Below are positions 1 through 10,231 of a DNA stretch of 64,000 nt, one piece after another. A program made the translations under genes and the position numbers. The notes beneath the pieces are model-generated. The model saw only the letters and a list, made by a program, of their open reading frames with translations. It did no database searches and was not told the origin of the DNA. Location of the stretch: NCBI RefSeq assembly GCF_001442755.1, contig NZ_CP006367.1, positions 744,001 to 808,000 on the forward strand, written 5' to 3'. Origin of the DNA: Aureimonas sp. AU20 (GTDB taxonomy: Bacteria > Pseudomonadota > Alphaproteobacteria > Rhizobiales > Rhizobiaceae). Every line of letters begins with the position of its first letter. The stretch's first letter is position 1.

Positions 1-805
1 CCTCGCCGGGCGGGCCGACGCAGACGACGATCTCGCCGCGAACCCGCTCTTGCGCGGCAAACAGGTGGCTCAGTTCGGGCAGCGTGCCGCGATAGATCGT
101 CTCGTAGGCCTTGGTCAGCTCTCGGCAGACGGCGGCTGGGCGCGCGCCCAGCACCTCAGCCATGGCGGCGAGGCTCTCAGCGATCCGGTGCGGCGCCTCG
201 AAGAAGAGAAGCGTGCCGGGAATGCGGGCGAGCGTTTCCAGCTTGGTGACGCGCGCGCCGTCCTTCACGGGCAGGAAGCCGGCAAAGAAGAAGCTGTCGG
301 ACGGCAGGCCGGACGCGAGAAGAGCGGCCAGCGGCGCCGATGCGCCGGGAATGGGAATGACGGGAAGGCCGCGCTTGATCGCCTCCTCGCCCAGCCGGAA
401 GCCGGGGTCGGACACGAGCGGCGTGCCGGCGTCGGACACGAGCGCGACCGAGCGGCCGGCTTCCAGCTCGGCCAGGAGCCCCGCGCCCGCCTCGGCGGCG
501 TTGTGGTCGTGATAGGCGACGAGGCGGCGGCGGATGCCGTAGCGGGCGAGAAGCTTCTGCGTGACGCGCGTGTCCTCGCAGGCGAGCCAGTCCGCCCCGG
601 CGATGACGTCCAGCGCCCGCAGCGTGATGTCGGAAAGATTGCCGATCGGCGTCGCCACGAGATAGAGCGCCGGCTCGGGTTTTTGCGCGCGCAGCGTCGC
701 GCCGCGCACGAGAAAGCTCGCGCCGGACTCCGTGCCGTGATCCTCCACCACCACATCGTCCGGCAGCGTATCGTCGTTCTGGTGGTCGTCGGCCATGTCG
801 CTCAT
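1..805 (-). CDS. rsmI: 16S rRNA (cytidine-1402-2'-O)-methyltransferase RsmI (3' end cut by window)
   Basis: RsmI 2'-O-methylates C1402 of 16S rRNA in the ribosomal P site, using SAM. The minus-strand frame reads through to base 1 without a stop, so the C-terminus lies outside the window. Visible family landmarks are [20 protein letters not shown] near residue 47, the CEDTRVT segment, [19 protein letters not shown] and [16 protein letters not shown], followed by FFEAPHRI. About 35 acidic residues precede the conserved domain. I chose ATG at 803-805; another in-frame ATG lies at 794-796. The start overlaps the stop of the upstream ynfA-like gene by ATGA, which suggests translational coupling. 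Identification is firm from the TP-methylase motifs; only the exact N-terminus is uncertain. Confidence 0.93.
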   Translation of the reverse strand, partial: MSDMADDHQNDDTLPDDVVVEDHGTESGASFLVRGATLRAQKPEPALYLVATPIGNLSDITLRALDVIAGADWLACEDTRVTQKLLARYGIRRRLVAYHDHNAAEAGAGLLAELEAGRSVALVSDAGTPLVSDPGFRLGEEAIKRGLPVIPIPGASAPLAALLASGLPSDSFFFAGFLPVKDGARVTKLETLARIPGTLLFFEAPHRIAESLAAMAEVLGARPAAVCRELTKAYETIYRGTLPELSHLFAAQERVRGEIVVCVGPPGE

Positions 806-1143
806 GCGGCGCCCCGGGGTGCGAAGAGGATGAGGCTCGCGCCGCCGAGACAGAGCGCGGCGCCGGCGAGATCGAACCGGTCGGGCCGCACGCCCTCGAC
901 GGCCCAGAGCCAGACGAGCGAGACCAGGATGTAGACCCCGCCATAGGCGGCATAGGCACGACCGGCAAAGGCGGCGTCGACCCGGGTCAGAAGAACAGCG
1001 AAAAGAACGAGGCAGGCAAGGCCCGGTGCGAGCCAGAGCGCAGAGCGCCCGAGCCGCACCACCGCCCAGAAGGCAAAGCAGCCCGCGATCTCAGCGAGCG
1101 CCGCCAGGGCGTAGAGCGCCAGCGTGGCGGCCGGGCCGCTCAA
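802..1143 (-). CDS. YnfA/UPF0060 family small membrane protein
   Basis: A protein of about 113 aa made almost entirely of four hydrophobic segments. It matches the UPF0060 (YnfA) family in length and in the motifs [12 protein letters not shown] near the N-terminus and [10 protein letters not shown] mid-protein, with the C-terminal [11 protein letters not shown]. Related small inner-membrane proteins have been linked to drug efflux, but the role here is not known. A TTG at 1141-1143 is the most plausible start: it gives the family length and is preceded by a GGAAAG stretch. A much longer upstream reading frame has no family similarity. The stop overlaps the start of rsmI (ATGA). Confidence 0.8.
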   Translation of the reverse strand: MSGPAATLALYALAALAEIAGCFAFWAVVRLGRSALWLAPGLACLVLFAVLLTRVDAAFAGRAYAAYGGVYILVSLVWLWAVEGVRPDRFDLAGAALCLGGASLILFAPRGAA

Positions 1144-1510
1144 GGCCGGGCTTTCCAGGCCAGCGCGGCAGCGCGGAGACGACGCGCCGATACGGAACTG
1201 CCGGAGCGCGGCAGGACAATTTGCGGTGTCGACTCGTCTCGCAATGTTCGGAGGGCGGGCCGGAGCGTCGTCACACCCGCTGCGCTGCCGTGCGCGCCAG
1301 CCGGCGACGATCCCTCGACTAGGTTCCGCCCGGCGGTTCGTTCCGCGCGCCCGAATGTCGGCAAGATGCTGCGCCTCGGACAGGCCGGCGAGGCGAGGTC
1401 GGAGCCAAGGCGCGGAGACTTGGCCCCCGTCGCATCGGAGAGGCAGCGCCTGCCCCGGAGCGACTTCGATGCGTCGCCCAACCGGCGCGCGCCACTTGCC
1501 ACCGCGCCTC
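1144..1510. other. Intergenic stretch, no gene recognised
   Basis: This 367-base stretch lies between ynfA and the end of hemW. Both strands stay open for long distances, as expected in GC-rich DNA, but no translation resembles a known family and no ribosome binding site precedes a plausible start. I see no terminator hairpin with a T-run. It probably contains the promoter for the ynfA-rsmI pair. Confidence 0.5.
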
Positions 1511-2731
1511 TCACGCCAGATCGGCGACGACCGCATCCAGCACCAGCATGCCGGCGGGCGTGGCGCGCAGCCGATCGGGGCCGATGCGCTCGATCATGCC
1601 GTGGCGCGTCAGCTCGGCCTCGACCTCGGCGTCGATGTCGCGCCCGGCCAGCTTGCGCCAGCGCTTGAGGTCGATGCCTTCCACGAGGCGCAGGCCCATG
1701 AGCATCAGCTCGTCGGCCTGCTCGTGCGAGGCCAACGCCTCGTCCTCGACCTCGCCCGAATCCCAGTCCTCGACCATTTTCAGCCAGGTCTCGGGATGCT
1801 TCTCGTTGGCCACGGCATGGCGCGCGCCGTCCTTGCCCGGCAGGCGGGCATGGGCGCCGGGGCCGACGCCGGCATAAAGGCCGTAACGCCAATAGGTGAG
1901 ATTGTGGCGCGATTCCGCGCCGGGCGCGGCGTGGTTGGAAATCTCGTAGGCCGGCAGGCCGTGGAACAGCGTCAGCTGCTGCGTCGCCTCGTAGAGATCG
2001 GCCGAAAGCTCGCCGTCCGGCACCACCAGCTTGCCCGCCTTATGCAGGGCGTGGAAGATCGTTCCTTCCTCGATGGTCAGCTGGTAGAGCGAGAGATGGT
2101 CGGCGGCGAGCGAGATCGCCTCCGAAAGCTCGCGCTCCCAGGCCGGAACGCTCTGGCCGGGCCGGGCATAGATGAGGTCGAAGGACAGGCGCGGGAAGAT
2201 CTCGCGCGCCAGCCGGATGGCGCCCAGCGCCTGGGACACGTCGTGCAACCGGCCGAGGCGCTTCAGGTCCGTGTCGTTCAGCGCCTGGACGCCGAGCGAG
2301 ACGCGGTTGACGCCGGCCGCGCGGTAGCCCCGGAAGCGCTCCGCCTCGACCGAAGTCGGGTTGGCCTCCAGCGTGATCTCGGCGCCGCCGGCGACCGTCC
2401 ACTGCGCCGAGACCGCGTCGAGGATCGCGGCGACGGTGGCGGGCTCCATGAGCGAGGGCGTGCCGCCGCCGAGGAAGATGGACGTGACGGTCTCGCCTTT
2501 GGTGCGCCGGCCCTGCGCGGCGATCTCGCGGCGGAAGGCCTCGACGAAGCGCCCCTGGTCCACCGGCTGGTGGCGCACATGGCTGTTGAAGTCGCAATAG
2601 GGGCACTTGGCCGCGCAGAAGGGCCAGTGGACATAGACCCCGAAGCCCGGCTCGCCGGCGGGCGGCGTGTAGGGGCGGATCTGCGAAATGGGGCGGGCGA
2701 GGGGGCTGGCGGGCGCCATCATGACGTTCAT
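1511..2731 (-). CDS. hemW: Radical SAM heme chaperone HemW
   Basis: HemW (formerly annotated as a coproporphyrinogen III oxidase-like HemN relative) binds heme and a [4Fe-4S] cluster and is thought to deliver heme to respiratory enzymes. The 406-residue protein has the HemW signature [17 protein letters not shown], giving the radical SAM cysteines C39, C43 and C46. Further landmarks are [15 protein letters not shown] and [10 protein letters not shown], and the C-terminal HemN-type domain follows. The ATG at 2729-2731 overlaps the rdgB stop by ATGA, so rdgB and hemW are translationally coupled. The open frame continues upstream into rdgB, but that part is only its shadow. rdgB-hemW adjacency is common in rhizobia. 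Confidence 0.95.
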   Translation of the reverse strand: MNVMMAPASPLARPISQIRPYTPPAGEPGFGVYVHWPFCAAKCPYCDFNSHVRHQPVDQGRFVEAFRREIAAQGRRTKGETVTSIFLGGGTPSLMEPATVAAILDAVSAQWTVAGGAEITLEANPTSVEAERFRGYRAAGVNRVSLGVQALNDTDLKRLGRLHDVSQALGAIRLAREIFPRLSFDLIYARPGQSVPAWERELSEAISLAADHLSLYQLTIEEGTIFHALHKAGKLVVPDGELSADLYEATQQLTLFHGLPAYEISNHAAPGAESRHNLTYWRYGLYAGVGPGAHARLPGKDGARHAVANEKHPETWLKMVEDWDSGEVEDEALASHEQADELMLMGLRLVEGIDLKRWRKLAGRDIDAEVEAELTRHGMIERIGPDRLRATPAGMLVLDAVVADLA

Positions 2732-3381
2732 GCGAGCCCAAGCGCCTCCCGCGCGAAGATCTGGAACGCCCGCGCCCGGTGCGACAGGGCGTCGGGCTGG
2801 CCCGGCACCCAGCCGTGCTTCTCCTGCGACTGCATCTCGCCGAAGGTGCGCGTCTCGCCCTCCGGCAGGAAGCAGGGATCGTAGCCGAAGCCGAGCGTGC
2901 CGCGCGGCGGCCAGACGATCGTGCCCTCGACCTCGCCGCGATAAAGCCGCGTCTCGCCATCGGGCGAGGCGAGGCAGAGAACGGCGACGAAGCGCGCGGT
3001 GCGCCGCTCCGGCGTGGTGGCGCCGGCCGCCTGCAGCTTCTCCTCGATATTGCGCATGGCCATGGTGAAGTCCTTGTCGGGACCCGCCCATCGCGCGGAA
3101 TAGATGCCGGGATCGCCGCCCAGCGCGTCCACCACCAGCCCTGAATCGTCGCTGAGCGCCAGAAGGCCGGTCGCCTTGGCTGCGGCCAGCGCCTTCAGCG
3201 CTGCGTTCTCCTCGAAGGTCGTGCCGGTTTCCTCGGGCTCGGGCAGGGCCTTGTCGGCCGCCGAGACCACCTCGAAGCCGAGCGGCCCCAGAAGCTCGCG
3301 AAATTCGGCGATCTTGCCGCCATTGTGGCTGGCGATCAGGAGCGGGCCGCCGGCGGGGTCGAGAAGGGGAGAGTGCGTCAT
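2728..3381 (-). CDS. rdgB: dITP/XTP pyrophosphatase (RdgB/HAM1)
   Basis: RdgB hydrolyses non-canonical purine nucleoside triphosphates (dITP, XTP, ITP) to monophosphates and keeps them out of DNA and RNA. The 217-aa protein shows the substrate loop [10 protein letters not shown] near residue 18, the metal-binding FEENA and [12 protein letters not shown] segments, [18 protein letters not shown] and the C-terminal LSHRARA. All are typical of HAM1 proteins and the length is normal. It lies downstream of rph and overlaps hemW by four bases. The operon is probably rph-rdgB-hemW, with a 93-base gap after rph. Confidence 0.95.
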   Translation of the reverse strand: MTHSPLLDPAGGPLLIASHNGGKIAEFRELLGPLGFEVVSAADKALPEPEETGTTFEENAALKALAAAKATGLLALSDDSGLVVDALGGDPGIYSARWAGPDKDFTMAMRNIEEKLQAAGATTPERRTARFVAVLCLASPDGETRLYRGEVEGTIVWPPRGTLGFGYDPCFLPEGETRTFGEMQSQEKHGWVPGQPDALSHRARAFQIFAREALGLA

Positions 3382-3474
3382 GGCTGCCTGTCGATTGCTT
3401 GAAAGGCGGCGCGCACGGCCCCGTCCGTCGTCATGAGATATGCGCCCCGAAACTGATCCGAGGCTACATCTTTA

Positions 3475-4194
3475 TCAGCCTTCGAGGCACTGCCGCTGGT
3501 GCGTCACCAGCTCGCCGATGCCCTTTTCGGCCAGCTTCATCAGCGCGTCGAGTTCGGCGCGCGAGAAGGGCTCGCCCTCGGCCGTGCCCTGGATCTCGAC
3601 GATGCCGCCGCGCCCGGTGAGCACGAAGTTGGCGTCGGTGTCGGCCGCCGAGTCCTCGAGATAGTCGAGGTCGAGGATCGGCTCGCCCTTGTAGATGCCG
3701 CAGGAGATCGCGGCGACATGGTCCTTCAGCACCTTGTCGCGCTTCAGCATGCCGCGCGTCTCCATCCAGGACAGGCAGTCCGAGAGGGCGATGAAGGCGC
3801 CGGTGATCGAGGCCGTGCGGGTGCCGCCGTCGGCCTGGATCACGTCGCAGTCCACCGTGATCATGCGCTCGCCCAGCGCCTGGAGATCGACCACGGCGCG
3901 CAGCGAGCGCGCCACCAGCCGCTGGATCTCCTGCGTGCGGCCGCTCTGCTTGCCGCTGGCCGCCTCGCGCTTCATGCGCTCGCCCGTGGCGCGCGGCAGC
4001 ATGCCGTATTCGGCGGTGACCCAGCCCTTGCCGGAATTCTTCAGCCAGCCCGGCACGCGCTCTTCCAGGCTCGCCGCGCACAGGACATGGGTGTCGCCGA
4101 ACTTGACGAGGCACGAGCCCTCGGCATGGCGCGAAACGCCGCGCTCCAGCGAAACGGGGCGCAGTTCGTCGTTCTGGCGTTTGGAAGGCCGCAT
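3475..4194 (-). CDS. rph: Ribonuclease PH
   Basis: RNase PH is a phosphorolytic 3'-5' exoribonuclease that trims tRNA 3' ends. The 239-aa protein starts [14 protein letters not shown] and shows the family motifs [27 protein letters not shown], the [20 protein letters not shown] block and [20 protein letters not shown] chose ATG 4192-4194 because it matches the usual N-terminus. A second in-frame ATG at 4210-4212 would add six residues, and neither has a strong ribosome binding site. It is divergent from hrcA across about 180 bases, an arrangement shared by many Rhizobiales. Confidence 0.95.
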   Translation of the reverse strand: MRPSKRQNDELRPVSLERGVSRHAEGSCLVKFGDTHVLCAASLEERVPGWLKNSGKGWVTAEYGMLPRATGERMKREAASGKQSGRTQEIQRLVARSLRAVVDLQALGERMITVDCDVIQADGGTRTASITGAFIALSDCLSWMETRGMLKRDKVLKDHVAAISCGIYKGEPILDLDYLEDSAADTDANFVLTGRGGIVEIQGTAEGEPFSRAELDALMKLAEKGIGELVTHQRQCLEG

Positions 4195-4373
4195 AGGCAA
4201 GGTGATCCGCATTAACAAAGCTTGAACCCGCCTCTTAATGATTGCGGCCCGGATTGGGAATAGCGCTGGAAGAGAAGAGGGGTTCGGGAGAGGCGGCGCC
4301 CGTGCCGGACACCCCGCGGCTGCCCGATGCCGCCCGCCTTGGCGCAAACCCCCGGCCTCCCTATAAGAGAGGC

Positions 4374-5495
4374 ATGAAGCGCACGTTGCCCCCCTTTGCC
4401 GAACTCCTGTCCGGCCAGAGCGCCCTCACGGGCGCGCTCGACGAGCGTTCGCGCGAGATCTTTCGCCTGATCGTGGACTCCTATCTGGAGTCGGGCGAGC
4501 CGCTGGGTTCGCGCAACCTGTCGCGCCTCCTGTCCAATTCGCTCTCGCCCGCCTCGATCCGCAACGTCATGTCGGATCTCGAAGCGCTGGGCCTGATCTA
4601 CGCGCCGCATGTCTCGGCCGGGCGCCTGCCGACCGAGGTCGGCCTGCGCTTCTTCGTGGACGCCTTCCTGGAGGTCGGCGACGTGCCGGAGCGCGAGCGG
4701 GCCGAGATCGAGGAAAAGGTGCGCGACCATGGCGAGCGCCGCCCGGTGGACGCGCTGCTGACGGAAGCCTCGCAGCTTCTGTCCGGCCTGTCGCGCGGGG
4801 CGGGCATCGTGGTCGCCGCCAAGGCCGATCCGCGCCTCAAGCATATCGAGTTCGTACGCCTCGACGCGGCGCGCGCGCTTGTGGTGCTGGTGGGCGAGAA
4901 CGGGGAGGTGGAGAACCGCGTCCTGGCCCTGCCGCCCGGCATCACGGCGGCGCAGCTGGTGGAAGCGGCCAACTTCCTGAACGCCCATGTGGTGGGGCGC
5001 ACGCTCGGCGAGGCGCGCGGGCGCATCGAGACGCTGAAGGCCGAGACCTCGCGCCAGCTGGACGAGCTGTCGCGCCAGCTGGTCGATGCCGGCCTGGCTG
5101 TCTGGGCGGGCGAGGGCGCCGGCCAGCCCTCGCGCCTCATCGTGCGCGGCCGGGCCAATCTTCTGGACAGCGTGTCGGCCGCCGACGATCTCGACCGGCT
5201 GCGCCATCTGTTCGACGATCTGGAGTCCAAGACCTCGATCATGGAGCTGATCGATCTGGCCGAGGCGGGCAACGGCGTGCGCATCTTCATCGGCTCGGAA
5301 AACAAGCTCTTCTCGCTCTCGGGCTCGTCTCTGGTGATCGCGCCCTATTCCGATTCGCAGGAGCGGGTGATCGGCGCGGTGGGGGTGATCGGCCCGACGC
5401 GCCTCAACTACCGCCGCATCGTTCCCATGGTGGATTACACCGCGCGGCTGGTGTCCCGCCTTCTGGCGAGCGGGGCGCCGTCGCGCCGGCCTTGA
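4374..5495 (+). CDS. hrcA: Heat-inducible transcription repressor HrcA
   Basis: HrcA represses chaperonin genes by binding CIRCE operators. The 373-aa product has an N-terminal winged helix ([25 protein letters not shown], in part) and the conserved [18 protein letters not shown] and [18 protein letters not shown] stretches. The C-terminus has IFIGSEN and [19 protein letters not shown]. The ATG at 4374 follows AAGAGAGG, a good ribosome binding site; the open frame upstream of it is not conserved. A CTTGGC-17-CTATAA promoter-like pair sits at 4338-4366, but it would give almost no leader, so it is doubtful. I found no CIRCE inverted repeat upstream. grpE follows on the same strand after 115 bases. 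Confidence 0.95.
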   Translation: MKRTLPPFAELLSGQSALTGALDERSREIFRLIVDSYLESGEPLGSRNLSRLLSNSLSPASIRNVMSDLEALGLIYAPHVSAGRLPTEVGLRFFVDAFLEVGDVPERERAEIEEKVRDHGERRPVDALLTEASQLLSGLSRGAGIVVAAKADPRLKHIEFVRLDAARALVVLVGENGEVENRVLALPPGITAAQLVEAANFLNAHVVGRTLGEARGRIETLKAETSRQLDELSRQLVDAGLAVWAGEGAGQPSRLIVRGRANLLDSVSAADDLDRLRHLFDDLESKTSIMELIDLAEAGNGVRIFIGSENKLFSLSGSSLVIAPYSDSQERVIGAVGVIGPTRLNYRRIVPMVDYTARLVSRLLASGAPSRRP

Positions 5496-5610
5496 TTTCC
5501 GGCCCGCCTCATTCGATATGCCGCAGCGACGAACCCTTCGGAGGGCTGGCGCGGCGGCCGCATGGCGGCGCCCGGCCGGCCCGTCCCTTTGACGCGAACA
5601 GGAGTGCCCC

Positions 5611-6360
5611 ATGACAGGCGAGAGCGAAAAGCACGTGAACGACCACGCGGACGAGGCCGGCGCGTATTCCGCTGGCGGCGCGGCCTATTTCAAAGGGTCC
5701 GGCGTGTCGGGCGCGGCCGCCGGGGCGCAGGAGCCCGGCGCGCATGCCGATGCCGGCGAAGCGGGCGCCGAGCCCTCCGGCTGGGCCGGCGCGGAAGCGC
5801 ACGAGGCGCTCCAAGTGCGCGTCACCGAGCTGGAAGCCGAGAACGCCGACGTGAAGGACCGTCTGGTGCGCCTTGCCGCCGACATGGAGAACCTTCGCCG
5901 CCGCACCGAGCGCGAAGTGAAGGACGCCCGCCAGTTCGCGGTCGCCAATTTCGCCCGCGACATGCTCGCCGTGTCCGACAATCTCGCCCGCGCGCTGCAG
6001 GCGATCCCCGAGGGCGCGCGCGAGGCCGATGCCGGCCTGCAGACGCTGGCCGAGGGCGTCGAGCTGACCGGGCGCGCCATGCAGTCGACGCTGGAACGCC
6101 ACGGCGTGAAGAAGCTGGAGCCCGAGGGCCAGCGCTTCGACCCGAACTTCCATCAGGCCATGTTCGAGATTCCCAACGCCGAGCTGCCGAACAACACGGT
6201 GGTGCAGGTCGTGCAGGAAGGCTACGCCATCGGCGAGCGCGTCCTGCGCCCCGCCATGGTGGGCGTGTCCAAGGGCGGCCCGAAGGTCGCCGTGGGCGCG
6301 GACGCCAACGCCGCGCCGGCCAAGCCCGGCGTGCCCGACGAGTCCAGCCAGGACGCCTGA
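5611..6360 (+). CDS. grpE: Nucleotide exchange factor GrpE
   Basis: GrpE releases ADP from DnaK in the DnaK-DnaJ-GrpE chaperone cycle. The 249-aa protein has a long, Ala/Gly-rich and probably disordered N-terminus (residues 1-65), then the dimerising coiled coil ([20 protein letters not shown]). The conserved core follows, including [11 protein letters not shown], the head motif [24 protein letters not shown] and the LRPAMVGVS end. It is slightly longer than E. coli GrpE because of both tails. An AGGAG-type site lies upstream of the ATG. It follows hrcA on the same strand and is closed by a clear intrinsic terminator. Confidence 0.96.
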   Translation: MTGESEKHVNDHADEAGAYSAGGAAYFKGSGVSGAAAGAQEPGAHADAGEAGAEPSGWAGAEAHEALQVRVTELEAENADVKDRLVRLAADMENLRRRTEREVKDARQFAVANFARDMLAVSDNLARALQAIPEGAREADAGLQTLAEGVELTGRAMQSTLERHGVKKLEPEGQRFDPNFHQAMFEIPNAELPNNTVVQVVQEGYAIGERVLRPAMVGVSKGGPKVAVGADANAAPAKPGVPDESSQDA

Positions 6361-6388
6361 GCCGCCTCGCTCCTCGCGCCATTCCAAA

Positions 6389-6420
6389 GCCCCGCATCAC
6401 CCGATGCGAGGCTTTTTTCT
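6389..6420 (+). terminator. Intrinsic terminator after grpE
   Basis: The ten-base arm GCCCCGCATC (6389-6398) pairs with GATGCGAGGC (6403-6412) around an ACCC loop, with one mismatch, and is followed by TTTTTT. It lies 28 bases after the grpE stop and separates hrcA-grpE from the convergent exporter gene. Confidence 0.88.
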
Positions 6421-6426
6421 TGAGGG

Positions 6427-7035
6427 TCAGGCGCCCAGCAGAAGCTTGGCGGCGATGCCCCACATCACGAGCCCGATCGCCAGTTCCAGCGCGCGCCAGG
6501 CGCTGGGGCGCTCGAAGACCGGGCGCAGCCAGCGCGCGCCGTAGCCGAGCGCGAAGAAGAAGCCGAACGAGGCGGTGACGGCGCCCGCTCCGAAGGTGGG
6601 CTCGTTGCCGGGAAAGCGCGTCGACAGACTGCCGATCAGAACCACCGTGTCGAGATAGACATGCGGGTTGGCCCAGGTCAGCACGAGGCAGGTCGCGAGC
6701 GCCTGCGCCCGGTTGCCCGCTCCCGTGGCCGCCAGTTGCAGCGCGTCGCTGGCGCGAAAGGCGCGGTGGAGGCTTTTGGCGCCGTACCAGACGAGAAAGC
6801 CCGCCCCGAGAAGCCGCAGCGCCGGGTCGAGCATGGGCAGAACGGCGGCGACGCGCGCGAAGCTGCTGACGCCGAGCGTGATGAGAAGCGCGTCCGACAC
6901 GGCGCAGGCCAGACACACCGCGAAGACATGCGCCCCCATGATCCCCTGCCTCAGGACGAAGGCGTTCTGCGCCCCGATCGCCAGGATCAGCGTCAGCCCC
7001 GTCGTCAGCCCCGTGCCATAGGCCGTCATGTCCAT
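6427..7035 (-). CDS. LysE/ArgO family basic amino acid exporter
   Basis: A 202-aa inner-membrane protein with about six hydrophobic helices and the LysE-family N-terminal block (LTLILAIGAQNAFVLRQG) followed by ACAVSDALLITLG and TWANPHVYLDTVVLIGSLS. The family exports lysine or arginine when cytoplasmic levels rise, for example during growth on peptides. It is divergently transcribed from a LysR regulator of the LysG/ArgP type with 100 bases between them, the classic arrangement for LysE or ArgO. Whether it moves Lys, Arg or both cannot be told from sequence. Confidence 0.88.
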   Translation of the reverse strand: MDMTAYGTGLTTGLTLILAIGAQNAFVLRQGIMGAHVFAVCLACAVSDALLITLGVSSFARVAAVLPMLDPALRLLGAGFLVWYGAKSLHRAFRASDALQLAATGAGNRAQALATCLVLTWANPHVYLDTVVLIGSLSTRFPGNEPTFGAGAVTASFGFFFALGYGARWLRPVFERPSAWRALELAIGLVMWGIAAKLLLGA

Positions 7036-7135
7036 CTGTGCGCCTTCCCGCGTCCGAATGGGGACGAGCTAGCATGACACGGCGATGAAGGGGCGTTAAA
7101 CCAACTTAGGCTGATGAAGCGGAGCTTATGTCGAG

Positions 7136-8041
7136 ATGCTGGACTATCCCGCGTTGCGCGCGCTGGCGGCGGTGATCCGCACCGGCAGTTTCGAGAAGGC
7201 GGCGGGCGTCCTGAACGTCACGCCCTCGGCCGTGTCGCAGCGGGTGCGGCAGCTCGAGGAGCGGGTCGGCACGGTTCTGGTGGAACGCGGCCAGCCCTGC
7301 CGCGCGACCGAGAAGGGGGACTGGCTTTGCCGGCACATGGATCAGGTCGGCCTTCTGGAAACCGAGCTCTTCGCGCAGCTGCCGGCCTTGGCAGGAGAGG
7401 GCGAGGGCGCCTTGCGCCCGACCCTGCCGCTCGCCACCAATGCCGACAGTCTCGGCACCTGGTTTCTTCCGGCGCTGGCCCATTTTTCGCAGGAAAGCGA
7501 CCCGCTTCTCGACATCGCGGTGGACGATCAGGACCATACGGCGGACTGGCTGCGGCGCGGCCGGGTGCTCGCCGCCGTCACCGCTCTTGCCCAGCCCGTG
7601 CAGGGCTGCCGCTCCACGCCGCTCGGGAGCCTGCGCTATGTCGCGACCGCCAGCCCCGCCTTCGTGCTTCGCCATTTCACCGGAGGCGTGACGCCCGAGG
7701 CGCTCGGCCGCGCGCCCGCCCTTACCTTCAACCGCAAGGACCGGCTGCAAAGCGGCTGGATCGCGGCCAATTTCGGCGAGGCGGTCACCCATCCCACGCA
7801 CTGGCTGCCATCGACGCAGGGTTTCGTGGACGCCTGCCGGCTCGGGCTCGGCTGGGGGCTGAACCCGGTTTCCCTGGTGCGGGATCATCTGGAGGCCGGG
7901 CGGCTGGTCGAGCTCCTGCCCGGCCGCCCCTACGACACGCCGCTCTTCTGGCAGGTCAGCCGGCTTGCCGCCGAGCGCCTGACCCCTCTCACCCGCGCCG
8001 TGGTGGACACCGCGCGGCGCGAGCTGGTTCAGCCGGAGTAA
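7136..8041 (+). CDS. LysR-family regulator, LysG/ArgP type
   Basis: A 301-aa LysR-type regulator. The winged helix lies at residues 1-60 (ALAAVIRTGSFEKAAGVLNV, then TPSAVSQRVRQLEE). The effector domain carries the ArgP/LysG-like features LATNADSLGTWFLPAL and GWIAANFGEA. ArgP/LysG proteins sense lysine or arginine and activate the adjacent exporter; the divergent LysE gene supports that role here. The 100-base spacer includes TTAGGCTGATGAAG close to the start, a possible part of the operator. The protein is full length. Confidence 0.88.
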   Translation: MLDYPALRALAAVIRTGSFEKAAGVLNVTPSAVSQRVRQLEERVGTVLVERGQPCRATEKGDWLCRHMDQVGLLETELFAQLPALAGEGEGALRPTLPLATNADSLGTWFLPALAHFSQESDPLLDIAVDDQDHTADWLRRGRVLAAVTALAQPVQGCRSTPLGSLRYVATASPAFVLRHFTGGVTPEALGRAPALTFNRKDRLQSGWIAANFGEAVTHPTHWLPSTQGFVDACRLGLGWGLNPVSLVRDHLEAGRLVELLPGRPYDTPLFWQVSRLAAERLTPLTRAVVDTARRELVQPE

Positions 8042-8044
8042 CGA

Positions 8045-8947
8045 TCAGAAGCGCGGGCGCGGCTCACCGGCGGCGCGGCAGGCGCTGGCCAGCGTGTTGG
8101 CCATGAGCATGGCGATCGTCATCGGGCCGACGCCGCCGGGGACCGGCGTCAAGGCCGATGCGATAGTGGCGATTTCCTCGGAGGCGACGTCGCCGACGAG
8201 CCGCGTTCGGCCTTCGCCCTTTTCGGGCGCGGGCACGCGGTTGATGCCGACATCGATCACCACCGCGCCGGGCTTCACGCTGTCGGCGCGCAGGAAGTGC
8301 GGACGACCGATCGCGGCAACCAGGATGTCCGCCTCGCGGCAAAGCGCCGGCAAATCCTTCGTACGCGAATGGGCGACCGTCACCGTGGCGTTGGCGAGCA
8401 GCAGAAGCTGCGCCATGGGCTTGCCGACGAGATTGGAGCGCCCGACCACCACGGCGCGCTTGCCCGAGAGATCGTCGCCCAGCACGCTGCGCAGGAGAAC
8501 CATGCAGCCGGCCGGCGTGCAGGGCACGAAGGCCTCGTCGGTCTGGCCGCTGGCGAGGCGCCCGGCGTTCACCAGCGTCAGCCCGTCCACGTCCTTGTCG
8601 GGGTCGATGCGCCCGATCACGGCCTCGGCGTCGAGCCCCTTGGGCAGCGGCAGCTGCTGCAGGATGCCATGAATGGCGGGGTCGGCGTTCAGCCGGTCGA
8701 TCAGCGCCAGAAGCTCGGCCTGCGGCACGTCGGCGGGCAGGCGATGGGTCACGGAATGGAAGCCGCAGGCTTCCGCCGTGCGCCCCTTGTTGGCGACATA
8801 GACCTGGCTCGCCGGGTCCTCGCCGACGATCACCACGGCCAGGCCCGGCTGCACGCCGGTCTTGGCGCGCAACGCCTCGCCGCCGGCCTTGGCCGTCTGG
8901 AGAACCGCGGCGGCCGTCGCCTTTCCGTCGATCCGTGAAGCCTGCAT
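8045..8947 (-). CDS. folD: Bifunctional methylenetetrahydrofolate dehydrogenase/cyclohydrolase FolD
   Basis: FolD interconverts 5,10-methylene-THF, methenyl-THF and 10-formyl-THF, supplying one-carbon units. The 300-aa protein shows the catalytic [19 protein letters not shown] stretch (Tyr and Lys of the active site), [23 protein letters not shown] and [11 protein letters not shown]. The NADP-binding Rossmann motif is [17 protein letters not shown], and the end carries [17 protein letters not shown]. Length and motif order are normal. The gene ends four bases from the convergent LysR gene. Confidence 0.96.
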   Translation of the reverse strand: MQASRIDGKATAAAVLQTAKAGGEALRAKTGVQPGLAVVIVGEDPASQVYVANKGRTAEACGFHSVTHRLPADVPQAELLALIDRLNADPAIHGILQQLPLPKGLDAEAVIGRIDPDKDVDGLTLVNAGRLASGQTDEAFVPCTPAGCMVLLRSVLGDDLSGKRAVVVGRSNLVGKPMAQLLLLANATVTVAHSRTKDLPALCREADILVAAIGRPHFLRADSVKPGAVVIDVGINRVPAPEKGEGRTRLVGDVASEEIATIASALTPVPGGVGPMTIAMLMANTLASACRAAGEPRPRF

Positions 8948-9147
8948 CGGGGGAAGTCCTTTCGCGCCGACCGTCGTAACTCAAGAGCCCTGTTCGGCCG
9001 CAGCCATATAACGGGGACGGGGAGGGGCGAAAGGAAAATGCGCATCCGCGAGGACGCAATGCAGCATGGCGGTGCGCTCGCGGCCTTTTCACGCCCGCGT
9101 GCCGGACTATTCTCCTTCCCGCGAGAGGCAGGGAATCGGAGAGCGCC

Positions 9148-9927
9148 ATGCGTCTGGAAGAGCAGGTCGCGGTCATCACGGGGGCGGGGTCGGGCATTGG
9201 CCGCGAGATCGCCCGGCGCTATGCGCGCGAGGGCGCGCGCGTCGCGATCGCCGACCTGAAGGGCGAGGCGGCGGAGGAGGCGGCGGCCGAGATCGAGGGG
9301 GCCGGCGGCAGCGCCATCGCGCTGACGATGGACGTCACCGACGAGGCCGCCGTGCGGGCGGGGATCGAGCGCGTCGCGCAGCATTGGGGCCGGCTCGACG
9401 TGGCGATCGCCAATGCCGGCATCCAGATCGTCCACCCGATCGAGGACTTCCCCTACGAGGAGTTCAAGCGCGTGGTGGACATCCATCTCGGCGGCTCCTT
9501 CCTCGTCACCAAGGCCAGCCTGCCGCACATGTACCGGCAGAAATCCGGCTCGATGATCTATATGGGCTCGGTGCATTCGCACGAGCCCTCGGCGCTTAAA
9601 AGCGCCTATGTCGCCGCCAAGCACGGCATTCTGGGCCTGGCCCGCGTCGCGGCCAAAGAGGGCGGGCCGCATGGCGTGCGCGCCAATGTCATCTGCCCCG
9701 GCTTCGTGCGCACGCCGCTGGTGGAGAAGCAGATCCCCGAACAGGCGCGCTCGCTCGGCATTCCCGAGGAGGAAGTGGTGAGCCGCATCATGCTCGGGCG
9801 CACCGTGGACGGCGAGTTCACCACGGTCGAGGACGTGGCGGAGGTCGCGATCTTCCTCGCCGGCTTCGGCTCCAAGGCGCTCACCGGCCAGTCCATCACC
9901 GTCAGCCATGGCTGGTACATGGGCTGA
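9148..9927 (+). CDS. 3-hydroxybutyrate dehydrogenase-like short-chain dehydrogenase
   Basis: A 259-aa NAD(P)-dependent SDR with the cofactor loop TGAGSGIGREIA near residue 11, the structural NAG at IANAGIQ, a catalytic serine in MGSVHS and the active-site YVAAK. The C-terminal half, with PGFVRTPLVEKQIPEQA and LGRTVDGEFTTVEDVAE, resembles D-3-hydroxybutyrate dehydrogenases (BdhA), which oxidise 3-hydroxybutyrate to acetoacetate during polyhydroxybutyrate use. The substrate is inferred from that segment, so another hydroxyacid is possible. GAGAG lies a few bases before the ATG. It is divergent from folD across 200 bases. Confidence 0.8.
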   Translation: MRLEEQVAVITGAGSGIGREIARRYAREGARVAIADLKGEAAEEAAAEIEGAGGSAIALTMDVTDEAAVRAGIERVAQHWGRLDVAIANAGIQIVHPIEDFPYEEFKRVVDIHLGGSFLVTKASLPHMYRQKSGSMIYMGSVHSHEPSALKSAYVAAKHGILGLARVAAKEGGPHGVRANVICPGFVRTPLVEKQIPEQARSLGIPEEEVVSRIMLGRTVDGEFTTVEDVAEVAIFLAGFGSKALTGQSITVSHGWYMG

Positions 9928-9977
9928 CCTTCCTTCTCCGCCCGCTCGCAAGACCCACAAACACGGACAAGCCTTCC

Positions 9978-10121
9978 ATGCAGATCATCACCGTTCAGCC
10001 CATCGTCGCCTTGATCGCCGGCGTCCTCATTCTCCTGATGCCCCGGCTCCTGAACTACATCGTCGCCTTCTATCTCATCATCGTCGGGCTGACCGGGCTG
10101 CTGGGCACGGGCGGCTTCTGA
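9978..10121 (+). CDS. DUF3096-family membrane miniprotein (47 aa)
   Basis: A tiny membrane protein, MQIITVQPIVALIAGVLILL at the start and two hydrophobic segments in all, with PRLLNYIVAFYLIIVG in the second half. The pattern matches the DUF3096 miniproteins found widely in alphaproteobacteria, function unknown. It sits 50 bases after the SDR stop and 110 bases before the type II NADH dehydrogenase on the same strand. Confidence 0.75.
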   Translation: MQIITVQPIVALIAGVLILLMPRLLNYIVAFYLIIVGLTGLLGTGGF

Positions 10122-10231
10122 CGCCGCGAGGCCGGCGGCTTTCGCTGGCTCTTTTCGCTTGAGCGACGGCGCGGATGCGCGCGACATGGGCGGCGGGTCG
10201 GCCGCGGCGTGAGAGAAGGGGAGCGAGAACC

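Noticed and set aside
1124..2884. A 586-codon plus-strand open frame opposite hemW
   Set aside because: It spans the intergenic gap, hemW and part of rdgB on the wrong strand; no domain is visible, and hemW is certain.
4195..4373. CIRCE operator upstream of hrcA
   Set aside because: No TTAGCACTC-N9-GAGTGCTAA-like inverted repeat is present in the rph-hrcA space; the promoter-like CTTGGC/CTATAA pair sits too close to the start codon to be convincing.
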